A stretch of 32,446 nt of DNA from Legionella norrlandica (GCF_000770585.1 NZ_JNCF01000027.1:1-32446); one strand, 5' to 3'; positions 1 through 9,429 are shown, counted from the first letter of the stretch. Notes: generated by a model not told the origin, from the sequence alone. Numbers and translations: made by a program.

Positions 1-197
1 AAGAGGCGTGAACGGTTACGCAGGATCTGTTGATAATTACCCTATAAACTACTACGTATTGTGGCGCGTAGGCATTGATTAGATCATAAAAGAGAAATGT
101 CAGCAGGCCTAGTTATTGAACTTTTAAAATAAGTAGTTGATCGCGCTGTATCGCTGGAATGCCATATTTGATTCATCTCGGGCGGTTACGAAAATGA
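1..197. other. Non-coding left edge, no feature recognised
   Basis: I see no convincing gene here. The stretch lies downstream of the npr stop codon on the minus strand. The words GAACGGTTACG near position 11 and GGCGGTTACG near 181 resemble each other loosely, but I cannot assign them a role. No hairpin with a T-run clearly ends the npr transcript. Confidence 0.4.
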
Positions 198-467
198 TTA
201 TTCACCTTCGCCGAATTTATTATTAATTAGTTCAATCAACGCCTGATTCATCGCCTCTTCATCTGGGCCGTCAATTTCCCAGGTCAATTCACTGCCCTTG
301 TTAGCCGCAAGCATCATAACTCCCATAATGCTTTTGCCATTAACAGTTTGTGTGTCTTTGGTTACATCAATATGACTTTGAAATTTTGCTGCAGTGGATA
401 CAAATTTCGCAGAGGCACGAGCATGTAAACCGAGTCTATTTATTATCTTAATCTTAGTTTTGATCAT
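198..467 (-). CDS. HPr-family phosphocarrier protein (NPr-like)
   Basis: This 89-residue protein is a full-length HPr-like phosphocarrier. It carries the active-site histidine in GLHARASAKF (His16) and the regulatory-serine region GKSIMGVMML (around Ser47), both hallmarks of the family. HPr proteins pass phosphate from EI to EIIA proteins in the cytoplasm. Its position downstream of rpoN and hpf on the same strand suggests the nitrogen-PTS (NPr) branch, which has a regulatory role rather than sugar uptake. The ptsN and rapZ genes that lie between hpf and npr in enterobacteria are absent here and are replaced by a 188-bp gap with strong inverted repeats. The assignment to HPr is secure; the NPr versus HPr distinction is inferred from context. 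Confidence 0.9.
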   Translation of the reverse strand: MIKTKIKIINRLGLHARASAKFVSTAAKFQSHIDVTKDTQTVNGKSIMGVMMLAANKGSELTWEIDGPDEEAMNQALIELINNKFGEGE

Positions 468-541
468 AACGGGTACAATGTATCATGTCTCTGGTGTCAG
501 GTATAGATATTAAAGAAGGATATTGGTTATTTATCTACGTT

Positions 542-604
542 CTCAGAGCATGTATAAAAACTTGGAAGCCAAGGATAACCAATGTTATTGCAAAATGCTC
601 TGAG
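542..604 (-). other. Branched inverted-repeat structure in the hpf-npr gap
   Basis: A perfect 10-bp inverted repeat (CTCAGAGCAT at 542-551, ATGCTCTGAG at 595-604) encloses two smaller perfect hairpins: CTTGG/CCAAG at 561-573 and ATAAC/GTTAT at 575-588. Together they would fold as a three-way junction. A second partner, ATTGGTTAT at 522-530, is complementary to ATAACCAAT at 575-583, so an alternative fold is possible. The element lies in the gap between hpf and npr, on the transcript running from hpf to npr. It may be an attenuator, a processing site or a palindromic intergenic repeat. The pairing is visible; the function is inference. Confidence 0.5.
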
Positions 605-655
605 GAAGACCTAAAGGATTAGTCAATTTTAAACAATAATTACAACATTAAAATC

Positions 656-955
656 TTAGTCACTATCTCTCTGGGCGAGAAGTTTCTCTTTGTGTTTAAT
701 AAGTTGTCGATTCAGTTTATCAACTAACGCATCAATAGCAGCATACATGTCTTCTGATTCTGAGCTTGCATGGAGTTCACCTTTAGTAACCAGTACAGTA
801 GCTTCTGCGATTTGTCTTAGTTTTTCAACATCAAATACTACATTTATTGCTCTTATATGATCGAAATGGCGCTCAAGTCTGTCAAATTTTTCTTCGGTGA
901 ATGCTCTTAGTGCAGGAGTGACATCCATACCATGGCCAGTGATGTTAATTTGCAT
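656..955 (-). CDS. hpf: Ribosome hibernation promoting factor (short HPF)
   Basis: This 99-residue protein belongs to the HPF/YfiA family. The start MQINITGHGMDVTPALRAF and the segment SESEDMYAAIDALVDKL are typical. The length matches the short gammaproteobacterial HPF, with no C-terminal dimerisation domain. HPF binds the 30S subunit in stationary phase and promotes inactive 100S ribosomes. The gene directly follows rpoN on the same strand, separated by 26 bp. The start is supported by an AAGGAGAG ribosome binding site, and the rpoN-hpf pairing is a widely conserved arrangement. Confidence 0.95.
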   Translation of the reverse strand: MQINITGHGMDVTPALRAFTEEKFDRLERHFDHIRAINVVFDVEKLRQIAEATVLVTKGELHASSESEDMYAAIDALVDKLNRQLIKHKEKLLAQRDSD

Positions 956-981
956 AAAACTCTCCTTTCGTTGACTAATTA

Positions 982-2376
982 TTAACTACTTATAATTTTT
1001 CTTTCATTAGAAGGTGGGATACCCATTGCTTCTCGATATTTCGCAACAGTGCGCCTTGCCACTTTAATACCTTGCTCGCCAATTAACAGGGCAATTTTAC
1101 TATCACTTAAGGGTTTTTTTCTATTCTCTGTTGAAATTAATTTTTTAATTACGGCTCGGATCGCTGTCGAAGAACACTCTTCGCCAGTATCGGTATTAAC
1201 ATGGCTGGAAAAAAAATACTTAAGCTCAAAAACACCGCGAGGTGTGTTAATAAATTTTTGTGTGGTCACTCGGGAGATAGTTGATTCATGCATATCCAAG
1301 GCAGAGGCTATGTCATTAAGTATTAATGGTTTCATAGCCTCTTCACCAAGCTCCAGAAATCCTTGTTGGTATTCTATGATGCAAGTCGCTACTTTTAGAA
1401 GTGTCTCTTGGCGGCTTTGAATGCTTTTTAAAAACCAGCGCGCTTCTTGTAAATGATTCTTTAAGAATTGATTATCTAAGCTATTGTCTGCACGTTGAAT
1501 TAAGGCGGCATATTGCCTATTAATGCTTAAGCGAGGGAGAATATCCTGATTTAGAAATACTTTCCATTGATTATCTATTTTTTTAACAGTTAAATCAGGA
1601 ATGATATATTCAGTATTCTCTTGATGAATTAGGCTCCCTGGTTTTGGATTTAATTTATGGATAATTTGTAATATGTTATCAACTGATTTTTCACTGATTT
1701 GATGATTTTTCATTAATTGTCGGTAGTTATGTTGCCCAAGTAACTCAATATCTTCTAGAATGATTTTCTTGGTTATAGCTAAAAGTTTAGGATCTAATGG
1801 TAGTTGTTCTAATTGAACGACTAATGTTTCGGCTAAATTAATAGACGCACACCCTACCGGATCGAATAATTGTAATCGATGTCTTACTGCTTCTATTTCT
1901 TCAATATCAAGCGGTAAATCATCGCTATTTAGGCTGGTATGAATCTCAGAAACAGGTATAGTCAAAAAGCCATCATCATTAATGGCATCAATAATTGTTG
2001 TTGCGATTACCCTGTCAACATCACTCATCGGCGTTAATTCAAGTTGCCAATGAAGATGATCCTGTAAATTAGTGGTCGTGCAATGCAAATTATCGAAATT
2101 ATAGTCGTTTTCTTCAAAATTATTGCGTTTGTACAAGTTATTATAGAGATTTGACCATTGAAAATCTAAGTATTCTTCGCTATCAGGATTGGTACTGGTT
2201 TGAGGTTCTTCTTTTTCTTCAACAGGAGTTGCTTCGAGCATGGGATTTGATTCAACAACAAGTTGGATTTCTTGCTGCAAGTCAAAAGTAGATAATTGTA
2301 ATAATCGTATAGCTTGTTGTAGCTGCGGAGTTAACGTGAGATGTTGACCAATGCCAATCTGCAATGTCGGTTTCAT
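982..2376 (-). CDS. rpoN: RNA polymerase sigma-54 factor
   Basis: This 464-residue protein is the alternative sigma factor sigma-54. The glutamine- and leucine-rich activator-interacting region I is at the N-terminus (QHLTLTPQLQQAIRLLQLS). An acidic spacer follows around residues 45-75. The core-binding and DNA-binding domains come next, and the diagnostic RpoN box ARRTVAKYREAMGIPPS is close to the C-terminus. In Legionella, sigma-54 with activators such as FleQ controls flagellar and other regulons. The gene heads an hpf-npr cluster and is preceded by about 250 bp without a gene. Length and motifs are complete. Confidence 0.97.
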   Translation of the reverse strand: MKPTLQIGIGQHLTLTPQLQQAIRLLQLSTFDLQQEIQLVVESNPMLEATPVEEKEEPQTSTNPDSEEYLDFQWSNLYNNLYKRNNFEENDYNFDNLHCTTTNLQDHLHWQLELTPMSDVDRVIATTIIDAINDDGFLTIPVSEIHTSLNSDDLPLDIEEIEAVRHRLQLFDPVGCASINLAETLVVQLEQLPLDPKLLAITKKIILEDIELLGQHNYRQLMKNHQISEKSVDNILQIIHKLNPKPGSLIHQENTEYIIPDLTVKKIDNQWKVFLNQDILPRLSINRQYAALIQRADNSLDNQFLKNHLQEARWFLKSIQSRQETLLKVATCIIEYQQGFLELGEEAMKPLILNDIASALDMHESTISRVTTQKFINTPRGVFELKYFFSSHVNTDTGEECSSTAIRAVIKKLISTENRKKPLSDSKIALLIGEQGIKVARRTVAKYREAMGIPPSNERKIISS

Positions 2377-2605
2377 TCAAATCCTCTTTGTTTTCTCTGC
2401 CATTATTTATCAGTTTAAACGATCCGTAAGGATTATCCAGTATTTACCTAGGTTAATTTAGAAAGTAAAGACGGTAGGCTGCTATAATTTAAATAAAATA
2501 AAAGGGTTAAATTGAAATGTTACAAATTAATAAAAAAATAGTGTTCTTACTTAAAGAAAAACTATATTCGTTTAGGGTTCTTAATGTTTAGGTAGTATGA
2601 AGTGA

Positions 2606-2624
2606 AGCCCTAAGAAATAGGGCT
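2606..2624 (-). terminator. Hairpin downstream of rpmG
   Basis: A perfect 7-bp inverted repeat (AGCCCTA, TAGGGCT) with a 5-nt loop lies 10 bp beyond the rpmG stop codon. It has no strong T-run on the minus strand, so it may act as a weak terminator or a 3'-end stabiliser. It lies in the 257-bp interval between rpmG and rpoN, where I see no gene. Confidence 0.45.
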
Positions 2625-2633
2625 GAACTATTG

Positions 2634-2798
2634 TTATTTGACTTTTTTCTCTTTAAAAAGAACATGCTTTCGTACTTTAGGATCGTACATCATCAATTCC
2701 ATCTTTTCTGGATGGTTACGTGGATTTTTAGTAGTGGTTTTATAGTATCCAGTTCCTGCTGTGGATTCCATTTTCACTTTAATTGTAACAGCTGCCAT
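2634..2798 (-). CDS. rpmG: 50S ribosomal protein L33
   Basis: Translation of the minus strand gives a 54-residue protein. It starts [19 protein letters not shown] and ends [13 protein letters not shown], which is a typical L33. The motif [18 protein letters not shown] is characteristic of the bacterial protein, which binds near the E-site of the large subunit. The start codon is preceded by an AGGGG-containing ribosome binding site. It follows rpmB by 14 bp on the same strand, the conserved rpmB-rpmG pair. This form lacks the CxxC zinc-binding cysteines of the zinc-dependent L33 paralogue. Confidence 0.95.
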   Translation of the reverse strand: MAAVTIKVKMESTAGTGYYKTTTKNPRNHPEKMELMMYDPKVRKHVLFKEKKVK

Positions 2799-2812
2799 GG
2801 TTTATCCCCTTG

Positions 2813-3049
2813 TTATATTTTTTCACCTTTAGCTCTGATTTTATCCAGAACTGCTTTGATGCCTAATTTGTCTATAATTCTCATACCTTTGGTACTTAAT
2901 CTTAATGTGACAAATCGATTTTCTTCTTCAACCCAGAATTTATGATTCTGAATGTTAGGCAGGAAGCGTCTTTTCGTTTTATTATTAGCGTGCGACACTT
3001 TATGACCAACCATGGGTCGCTTGCCAGTTACCTGACATACTCTAGACAT
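2813..3049 (-). CDS. rpmB: 50S ribosomal protein L28
   Basis: This 78-residue protein begins [20 protein letters not shown] and contains [11 protein letters not shown], the signature of bacterial L28. The length is the usual 78 residues for gammaproteobacteria. It is the first gene of the rpmB-rpmG operon on the minus strand. A promoter-like pair lies upstream and is divergent from trmB. Confidence 0.97.
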
Positions 3050-3110
3050 TGTGTTACTCCAAAGATAAAAAAATTAACAGCCCTTATCGTTAGCTTAGCT
3101 TAGGACTTTC

Positions 3111-3140
3111 ATTATAAAAATAGCCAGATGTGAAATACAA
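3111..3140 (-). promoter_or_regulatory. Sigma-70-like promoter of rpmB-rpmG
   Basis: Read on the minus strand, TTGTAT (3135-3140) and TATAAT (3111-3116) are separated by 18 bp, about 60 bp upstream of the rpmB start. The -10 match is perfect and the -35 is fair. Assigned from sequence only. Confidence 0.5.
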
Positions 3141-3179
3141 GAGCGGTTTTATAACAAAAAAATTCAAATATTGCAATAT

Positions 3180-3215
3180 TTTTGCTTTGTTTTGCTTTGT
3201 TTTTTGCTTTGTTTT
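3180..3215 (+). repeat. Short tandem TTTTGCTTTG repeats upstream of trmB
   Basis: Three near-identical units carrying GCTTTG start at 3184, 3194 and 3206, separated by 4-6 T residues. The last unit supplies the -35-like element of the trmB promoter. The repeat could change length by slippage, but no effect is shown. Confidence 0.5.
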
Positions 3216-3231
3216 ATTGATTAGGTATAAT
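3204..3231 (+). promoter_or_regulatory. Sigma-70-like promoter of trmB
   Basis: TTGCTT (3204-3209) and a perfect TATAAT (3226-3231) are spaced by 16 bp. They end about 35 bp before the trmB start codon. The -35 element falls inside a short T-rich tandem repeat. Confidence 0.5.
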
Positions 3232-3266
3232 CCTCAGCTTTTATATCGTGATATTGAGTTATTGCA

Positions 3267-3962
3267 ATGCAACGTAAGATTAAAAGTTATGTCTTGCGCG
3301 CCGGGCGAATCAGCAATAGGCAGCAACAAGGATTAGATCTTTGGCTTCAAAACTATGAATTGAAGTTTGATGAACCTTCTCCTTGGGATTTTGCTAAAGA
3401 ATTTGGCCGAGACGATGCCGATACAATTGTTGAAATTGGCTTTGGTATGGGCACTTCATTGTTTACTATGGCAGTCAATAATCCCCAATGTAACTATATT
3501 GGTATAGAAGTTCATAAAGCTGGAGTAGGTAGCCTAATTGCCGATTTGCATGATCATCAGATGACGAATGTGCGTGTCGTAATACATGATGCAGTAGAGG
3601 TCCTACAAACCAAAATAAAAGCTAATTCATTAGCTGGGGTTCAAATCTTTTTCCCCGATCCATGGCATAAGAAGCGCCATCATAAACGACGATTGATCCA
3701 ATCTGAATTTATTAAAATGTTGGTAAAAAAAATCAGACAGGGTGGTTTTATTCATTGTGCAACGGATTGGCAAGATTATGCAGAGCATATTTTAAATGTT
3801 TTGTCTTCAGAGCCTGCTTTGTATAACCAACAATCAAATGGGGGATATTCTCCTCGTCCTGACTCAAGGCCATTAACTAAATTTGAGCAGCGAGGGGAGC
3901 GTTTGGGGCATGGCGTGTGGGATTTAATTTTTATTAAAAATAAGGATACTGGACAGGATTAG
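3267..3962 (+). CDS. trmB: tRNA (guanine-N7-)-methyltransferase
   Basis: This 231-residue protein is TrmB, which forms m7G46 in tRNA using S-adenosylmethionine. The SAM-binding motif is VEIGFGMGTS near residue 57. The family signature FFPDPWHKKRHHKRRL follows in the middle, and TDWQDYAEH comes later. The N-terminal RKIKSYVLRAGR is also typical. The start ATG at 3267 begins at this conserved N-terminus, although no strong ribosome binding site is seen. The gene stands alone on the plus strand, divergent from rpmB-rpmG. Confidence 0.95.
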   Translation: MQRKIKSYVLRAGRISNRQQQGLDLWLQNYELKFDEPSPWDFAKEFGRDDADTIVEIGFGMGTSLFTMAVNNPQCNYIGIEVHKAGVGSLIADLHDHQMTNVRVVIHDAVEVLQTKIKANSLAGVQIFFPDPWHKKRHHKRRLIQSEFIKMLVKKIRQGGFIHCATDWQDYAEHILNVLSSEPALYNQQSNGGYSPRPDSRPLTKFEQRGERLGHGVWDLIFIKNKDTGQD

Positions 3963-3987
3963 GCATGCGATTTTATGCCTTTTCTCT
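3961..3987 (+). terminator. Weak intrinsic terminator after trmB
   Basis: AGGCAT (3961-3966) and ATGCCT (3975-3980) pair over an 8-nt loop. A T-rich tail (TTTTCTCTT) follows, overlapping the last base pair. The stem begins within the trmB stop codon. Confidence 0.5.
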
Positions 3988-4205
3988 TATCCCTATTCCC
4001 TCAAGGTATCCCACATGCCGAGCTCTTTGGCAAAAGAGATTATGATAATACCGCAGAATTTATTGTCATGAGTTGCTGAAAGTTAGATCTGGGCATTGTA
4101 GGAAAGGTTAAAAAAAATTAACAATGTTTTGATCTTCTATTGTCCATTGTGTAATATCGGTGTCCGTTAAATGGTTTATGACTATCAATTGAAGGAAATA
4201 TTATT

Positions 4206-5693
4206 ATGGATTTTATAAGTGAAATGAATGAAGCTCTAAAATTGGATTTTATTCAATTTAAAGAATTTATTCAAAAAAAATTGGAGGAGAATAAAAATTA
4301 TTTAGAGCAGTTATTTTGGTTGTCTGATGGTTCGCAAATGACAGTTTTAAATTATTTGATCTATCAATATCATGATCCCAAAGACGGTGTGGAGGAGCCA
4401 GATAAAGATCATGTAGCTAAAATAGATTTTGTTCTTAAGTCAGCTAAGGATGCGAATGTTGGCGAACCACTACACCAAGCAATTGCCGCAGGAAAACTTC
4501 ATCTAGCACTTCATTTACTTGGAGTAGATGAAGATAGTTTAGCTCCTAAGGAAAGTGGAAAAGCAGATATTTTGGATATTTTTTCCAAAATAGCAAAAAA
4601 AGTCGAAATTACGATAGATGGCTTAAAAAGCTACTTCTTTGATATGAATAAGCGTGATAGCAAGGGACGTACTGTACTTTCTTTGGCATTGGATACTAAG
4701 AGTACTGAATTATTGATAGCTATCTTAGCAAGAAAACCTATTATACATGCAGCTACTTTGCACACCTCCGCCCGTGTTCCTTTTCAGCCCATCCATCAGG
4801 CTGTTGTTTTGGATTATGTTGATGGAGTTACCCTCTTGGCCAATCAGGGCGCTCAATTGACGAATCCTCTAGGCAGCATGAAAGATACTCCCGTCATTTT
4901 GGCAGCTCGCTTAGGAAAAATAAATGCATTAGAGGCCTTATTGAAGTTACCAGCAGACAAACTGTCTCTTGAGTCTGAAAACAATCATTTGTTTGAAGAC
5001 AAACAAACGGGCCATACCGCAATAGAAGAATTATGTGTTAGATTGGCTCAAAATAATGATAATGCAGAGTCTCTTCGAGGAATAGCAATGTTACTCTGTC
5101 ACGGTGCGGAAATGCCACGCAATGAAAATATGCGGAATTTGTTAAGAAGCAATAGAGTACTTTTATTGCAGGCTGTAAGTAATTATTTAGCTGATAAGCC
5201 AGAATTGGTTGATTCTTTTGTAAATCGCTGTCATCTAAGGGAAAGTGCTTTACACAACGTTGTTTATGCAGATCATTCATGGGGCAGTTCTATTCGTCGT
5301 TTGCTAGGTATGCCAAGCAAGGCAGCTCTTATCATAGAAGAATTGGTAACCAGAAAATACAGCGATCCTTCTTATGTGGGTGAAAATGTTTCATCTTTAA
5401 CTACTACGGCAACGGAAAATCTACAATCAGAGAAAAATACTTTGAAGCTTTATGCGGAATTTGTTAGACGCTATTGCCAAGCCTATGATAGTCAAATGGT
5501 GACTAATCGTTGGAGTACTATGCGTTGGATGATTGCGGAAGGGAACTGTGATTGGGGTACTGTTGTTCGTTACTCAAGAAATCATCCTACTAGCCGTACC
5601 AGGATAGTATTGAATGAAATGTTTACTCCTATGCCTAAGGTACATGAAGACATTGATACTCAGCATGAAGCACCAAGAGCCCATCTTGGTTAA
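4206..5693 (+). CDS. Ankyrin-repeat protein, probable Dot/Icm effector (AnkC/LegA12-like)
   Basis: This 495-residue cytosolic-type protein has no signal peptide or membrane segment. Ankyrin-like helix pairs are visible in NVGEPLHQAIAAGKLHLALHL, SKGRTVLSLALDTKSTELLI, PFQPIHQAVVLDYVDGVTLL and DTPVILAARLGKINALEALL (roughly residues 85-250). A further degenerate unit follows before a helical C-terminal half with no recognised domain. The polar C-terminal tail is compatible with a type IV secretion signal. Its position between trmB and hflK matches the L. pneumophila ankyrin effector AnkC/LegA12 as I recall it. Ankyrin proteins of this genus are often translocated by Dot/Icm to bind host proteins. 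Start: ATG preceded by GAAGGAAATATT. The precise target is unknown. Confidence 0.8.
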   Translation: MDFISEMNEALKLDFIQFKEFIQKKLEENKNYLEQLFWLSDGSQMTVLNYLIYQYHDPKDGVEEPDKDHVAKIDFVLKSAKDANVGEPLHQAIAAGKLHLALHLLGVDEDSLAPKESGKADILDIFSKIAKKVEITIDGLKSYFFDMNKRDSKGRTVLSLALDTKSTELLIAILARKPIIHAATLHTSARVPFQPIHQAVVLDYVDGVTLLANQGAQLTNPLGSMKDTPVILAARLGKINALEALLKLPADKLSLESENNHLFEDKQTGHTAIEELCVRLAQNNDNAESLRGIAMLLCHGAEMPRNENMRNLLRSNRVLLLQAVSNYLADKPELVDSFVNRCHLRESALHNVVYADHSWGSSIRRLLGMPSKAALIIEELVTRKYSDPSYVGENVSSLTTTATENLQSEKNTLKLYAEFVRRYCQAYDSQMVTNRWSTMRWMIAEGNCDWGTVVRYSRNHPTSRTRIVLNEMFTPMPKVHEDIDTQHEAPRAHLG

Positions 5694-5704
5694 TATTTTG
5701 TTAG

Positions 5705-5751
5705 ACTGCTCGAAAAATCGTGATTTTCGAGCAGTAAATCGTGATTTTCGA
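5705..5751. repeat. 12-bp hairpin overlapping a 16-bp direct repeat
   Basis: ACTGCTCGAAAA (5705-5716) and TTTTCGAGCAGT (5724-5735) form a perfect 12-bp stem with a 7-nt loop, 12 bp after the ankyrin gene. The 16-mer AAATCGTGATTTTCGA occurs at 5715-5730 and again at 5736-5751. The hairpin could end the ankyrin transcript, though no T-run follows on either side. The nested direct copy suggests a repeat unit rather than a simple terminator. Confidence 0.6.
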
Positions 5752-5913
5752 CTTAAAGAAGTGGTTAGATGCTCCAGATCAATAATGCGAAGTTTAAATT
5801 TTCTCAATATCAGTTGGCGCTAAGCGATTTTATACTGTTCCGTATCAACCTACGTTCAAAAGATGGAAAGATCCGGATTATATGAGAGGGTTAATATTCA
5901 GATAAACTATCTA

Positions 5914-5940
5914 CTTGCTTAAACTTCATATACCCCATAA
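5914..5940 (+). promoter_or_regulatory. Possible heat-shock (sigma-32) promoter of hflK-hflC
   Basis: CTTGCTT (5914-5920) and CCCCATAA (5933-5940) are separated by 12 bp, 36 bp upstream of the hflK start. The -10 core CCCCAT is the sigma-32 consensus; the -35 matches CTTG only. A link of HflKC to the FtsH heat-shock system makes this plausible, but it is inference. Confidence 0.35.
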
Positions 5941-5976
5941 AATTCTAAATTCATTTGAAATTGCTAGGAGTACTAC

Positions 5977-7107
5977 ATGGGATGGAATGAGCCGGAAAAG
6001 GGCAAAGATCCATGGTCGGGTAAAAATCAGCCTCCAGATTTGGATGAGGCTCTTAAACGTATCCAAGAAAAATTGAAAAAAACATTCTTGGGGGGGGGAG
6101 GCAAATCAAATAACTCCTCTGGTACTGGCGGTGGGTTGTTGGCTGTCACGGTCTTATTAATAGCCTTTATTCTTTGGGCACTTTCCGGTATTTTTATTGT
6201 TGATCCGGCGGAACAAGCAGTTATTCTTCGTTTTGGAAAATATGTAGAAACCGTTGGTCCTGGTCCTCACTGGATTCCAAGGCTTATCTCATCAAAGATT
6301 ATCATGAACGTAGATAGGGTATTGGATTACTCCTATTCTGCCCAAATGCTTACTAGTGATGAAAATTTAGTGGCTGTTTCTTTAGCTGTGCAATATCGCA
6401 TTAATGATTTAAAAGAATATTTATTTAACGTAGCGAATCCTGAAGAAAGTTTACAGCAAGCGACTTCTAGCGCTTTAAGACAGGTTGTTGGCACTACTAC
6501 TCTAGACCAAATAATAACTGAAGGGCGAGAGGTTTGGGGCGGTAGAGTACAAGAGACTTTGATAAAGACATTGAGTAATTATAAAACAGGAATTCTAATT
6601 GTTAATGTGTCCCCGCAGCCGGCGAGAGCCCCAGAAAGTGTTCAGGATGCATTTGATGATGCAATCAAAGCTCAGGAAGATGAAAAACGGTTTAAAGAAC
6701 AAGCTTATGCTTACGCAGCGAAGGTAGTTCCTATAGCAGAAGGTACAGCCAGTCGCATCCGACAAGAAGCTGAAGCCTATTCGAAGCAAGTTGTGCTAAC
6801 AGCTCAGGGAGAAGTGGCAGAATTTTTAGCATTGTTGCCTCAGTACAATGCGGCACCTCAAATTATGGCAGAACGTATGTACCTTGAAACCATGCAAAAA
6901 GTGTTGCGCAACAGTACTAAGATTATTGTTGACAATAAGGCGGGAAATTTATTGTATTTACCTTTGGATAAAATATTAGGCAATCAAAATATTCCACAAT
7001 CTGAAATTCCCAAGCCTGTAAAGACTACTAGCAGTGATGAGGAGGATAATTTAATTCTTTCTGGAAGAGAACTTAAAAGACCGACCTATAGTGAGGAGAG
7101 AGATTAG
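5977..7107 (+). CDS. hflK: FtsH protease modulator HflK
   Basis: This 376-residue membrane protein is HflK, which with HflC forms a large periplasmic-side cage around the FtsH protease and modulates its activity. The glycine-rich N-terminal cytosolic part (WNEPEKGKDPWSGK at residues 3-16, and a GGGG run near 40) precedes one membrane segment at about residues 50-73. A SPFH/band-7 domain follows (FIVDPAEQAVILRFGKY), then a coiled-coil region (EDEKRFKEQAYAYAAKV) and a variable tail. The start ATG is preceded by GCTAGGAGTACTAC. hflC starts 2 bp after the stop. A run of nine G residues lies in the coding sequence at 6090-6098. Confidence 0.95.
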   Translation: MGWNEPEKGKDPWSGKNQPPDLDEALKRIQEKLKKTFLGGGGKSNNSSGTGGGLLAVTVLLIAFILWALSGIFIVDPAEQAVILRFGKYVETVGPGPHWIPRLISSKIIMNVDRVLDYSYSAQMLTSDENLVAVSLAVQYRINDLKEYLFNVANPEESLQQATSSALRQVVGTTTLDQIITEGREVWGGRVQETLIKTLSNYKTGILIVNVSPQPARAPESVQDAFDDAIKAQEDEKRFKEQAYAYAAKVVPIAEGTASRIRQEAEAYSKQVVLTAQGEVAEFLALLPQYNAAPQIMAERMYLETMQKVLRNSTKIIVDNKAGNLLYLPLDKILGNQNIPQSEIPKPVKTTSSDEEDNLILSGRELKRPTYSEERD

Positions 7108-7109
7108 GA

Positions 7110-8024
7110 ATGAATGCATTTAAAACAACTTTAGGAATCTTAATCTTTGTGATACTACTGCTGTTGTTCACCAGTGTCTTTACTGTGATGGAAGGGCAGA
7201 AAGGTATTATTTTGCGATTAGGACGGTTAGTCAAAGATTCTCAGACTGATAAAGTTAAAGTATTAAACCCTGGTCTTCATTTTAAAACTCCTTTTATCGA
7301 AAGTGTGAGAGTTTTCGATACACGTCTCCAAACGATGGATATTAAATCTACTCGTATTGTGACTAAAGAGAAAAAGGACGTTATGGTTGACTATTATGTC
7401 AAATGGAGGATTTCAGATTTAGCACAATATTTTAAATCTACTGGCGGCAATGAGTTTAAAGCCGAAACATTGTTGGAACAACAGTTAAATACTCTACTTC
7501 GGGCACAATTTGGAAAGCGCACAATATCTGATGCCGTTTCTGGTGGTCGGGATGATGTTATGGAAATATTACGCACTGCGGCTGAAAAGCAAGCCGGCCA
7601 GTTAGGTATTGAAGTGGTAGATGTTCGTATTAAAGGCATTGAATTGCCTTCCAATACCAGTAACGCCATCTATCAGCGAATGAGAGCTGATATGCAAAAA
7701 ATTGCGAATAAGCATAGAGCAGATGGTCAAGCGGCAGCGGAGCAGATTCGAGCTAAAGCCGATGCTGATGTCATGATTCTGCTTGCTAAAACCAAAAGTA
7801 ATGCTCAACGAACCAGGGCAATTGGAGAAGCGGAGGCAGCCACTATCTACTCCAAGGCTTATAGCCAGAACAAGGACTTTTTTGTTTTATATAGAAGTTT
7901 GTTAGCTTATGAAGCAAGTTTTTATAGTAAAAAAGATCTCTTGGTGTTGGATCAAAGCAGTTCGTTTTTTGATTATTTCAAGCAAGCAATGCCAAAAAAT
8001 GATGGTATAGCTGTTAAAAAGTAG
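7110..8024 (+). CDS. hflC: FtsH protease modulator HflC
   Basis: This 304-residue protein is HflC, the partner of HflK in the FtsH-associated complex of the inner membrane. One N-terminal membrane segment (LGILIFVILLLLFTSVF) is followed by a SPFH domain (VMEGQKGIILRLGRL onward). An alanine- and charge-rich coiled coil follows (ADGQAAAEQIRAKADADV, AIGEAEAATIYSKAYSQNKDF). Length and motif order match the family. It is translationally close to hflK (2-bp gap, GAGGAGAG ribosome binding site inside the end of hflK), so the two are surely co-expressed. A hairpin with a T-run follows. Confidence 0.96.
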   Translation: MNAFKTTLGILIFVILLLLFTSVFTVMEGQKGIILRLGRLVKDSQTDKVKVLNPGLHFKTPFIESVRVFDTRLQTMDIKSTRIVTKEKKDVMVDYYVKWRISDLAQYFKSTGGNEFKAETLLEQQLNTLLRAQFGKRTISDAVSGGRDDVMEILRTAAEKQAGQLGIEVVDVRIKGIELPSNTSNAIYQRMRADMQKIANKHRADGQAAAEQIRAKADADVMILLAKTKSNAQRTRAIGEAEAATIYSKAYSQNKDFFVLYRSLLAYEASFYSKKDLLVLDQSSSFFDYFKQAMPKNDGIAVKK

Positions 8025-8066
8025 CTATAATGCCGGATTTTGTTAGATATTTTATAGCATTATCCC

Positions 8067-8106
8067 AAAATGCGTTTGAGCTTTTAGAATCTAGACGCAT
8101 TTTTTT
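8067..8106 (+). terminator. Intrinsic terminator after hflC
   Basis: AAAATGCGT (8067-8075) pairs with ACGCATTTT (8095-8103). The T-run continues to 8106. The 19-nt loop is long, but the stem plus T-run fits an intrinsic terminator between hflC and purA. Confidence 0.6.
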
Positions 8107-8128
8107 AAGATATGCAAACAAAGAGTAG

Positions 8129-9429
<1,301 letters not shown>

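Noticed and set aside
1049-1420. Plus-strand open frame opposite rpoN
   Set aside because: It is antisense to a complete, motif-rich rpoN, and its product has no recognisable features.
2631-2945. Plus-strand open frame across rpmG and rpmB
   Set aside because: It overlaps two clear ribosomal protein genes on the other strand and has no ribosome binding site.
4090-4125. GTTAA-A(6)-TTAAC palindrome upstream of the ankyrin gene as a PmrA or CpxR site
   Set aside because: It does not match the spacing and half-sites I know for those regulators, and A/T palindromes are frequent in such DNA.
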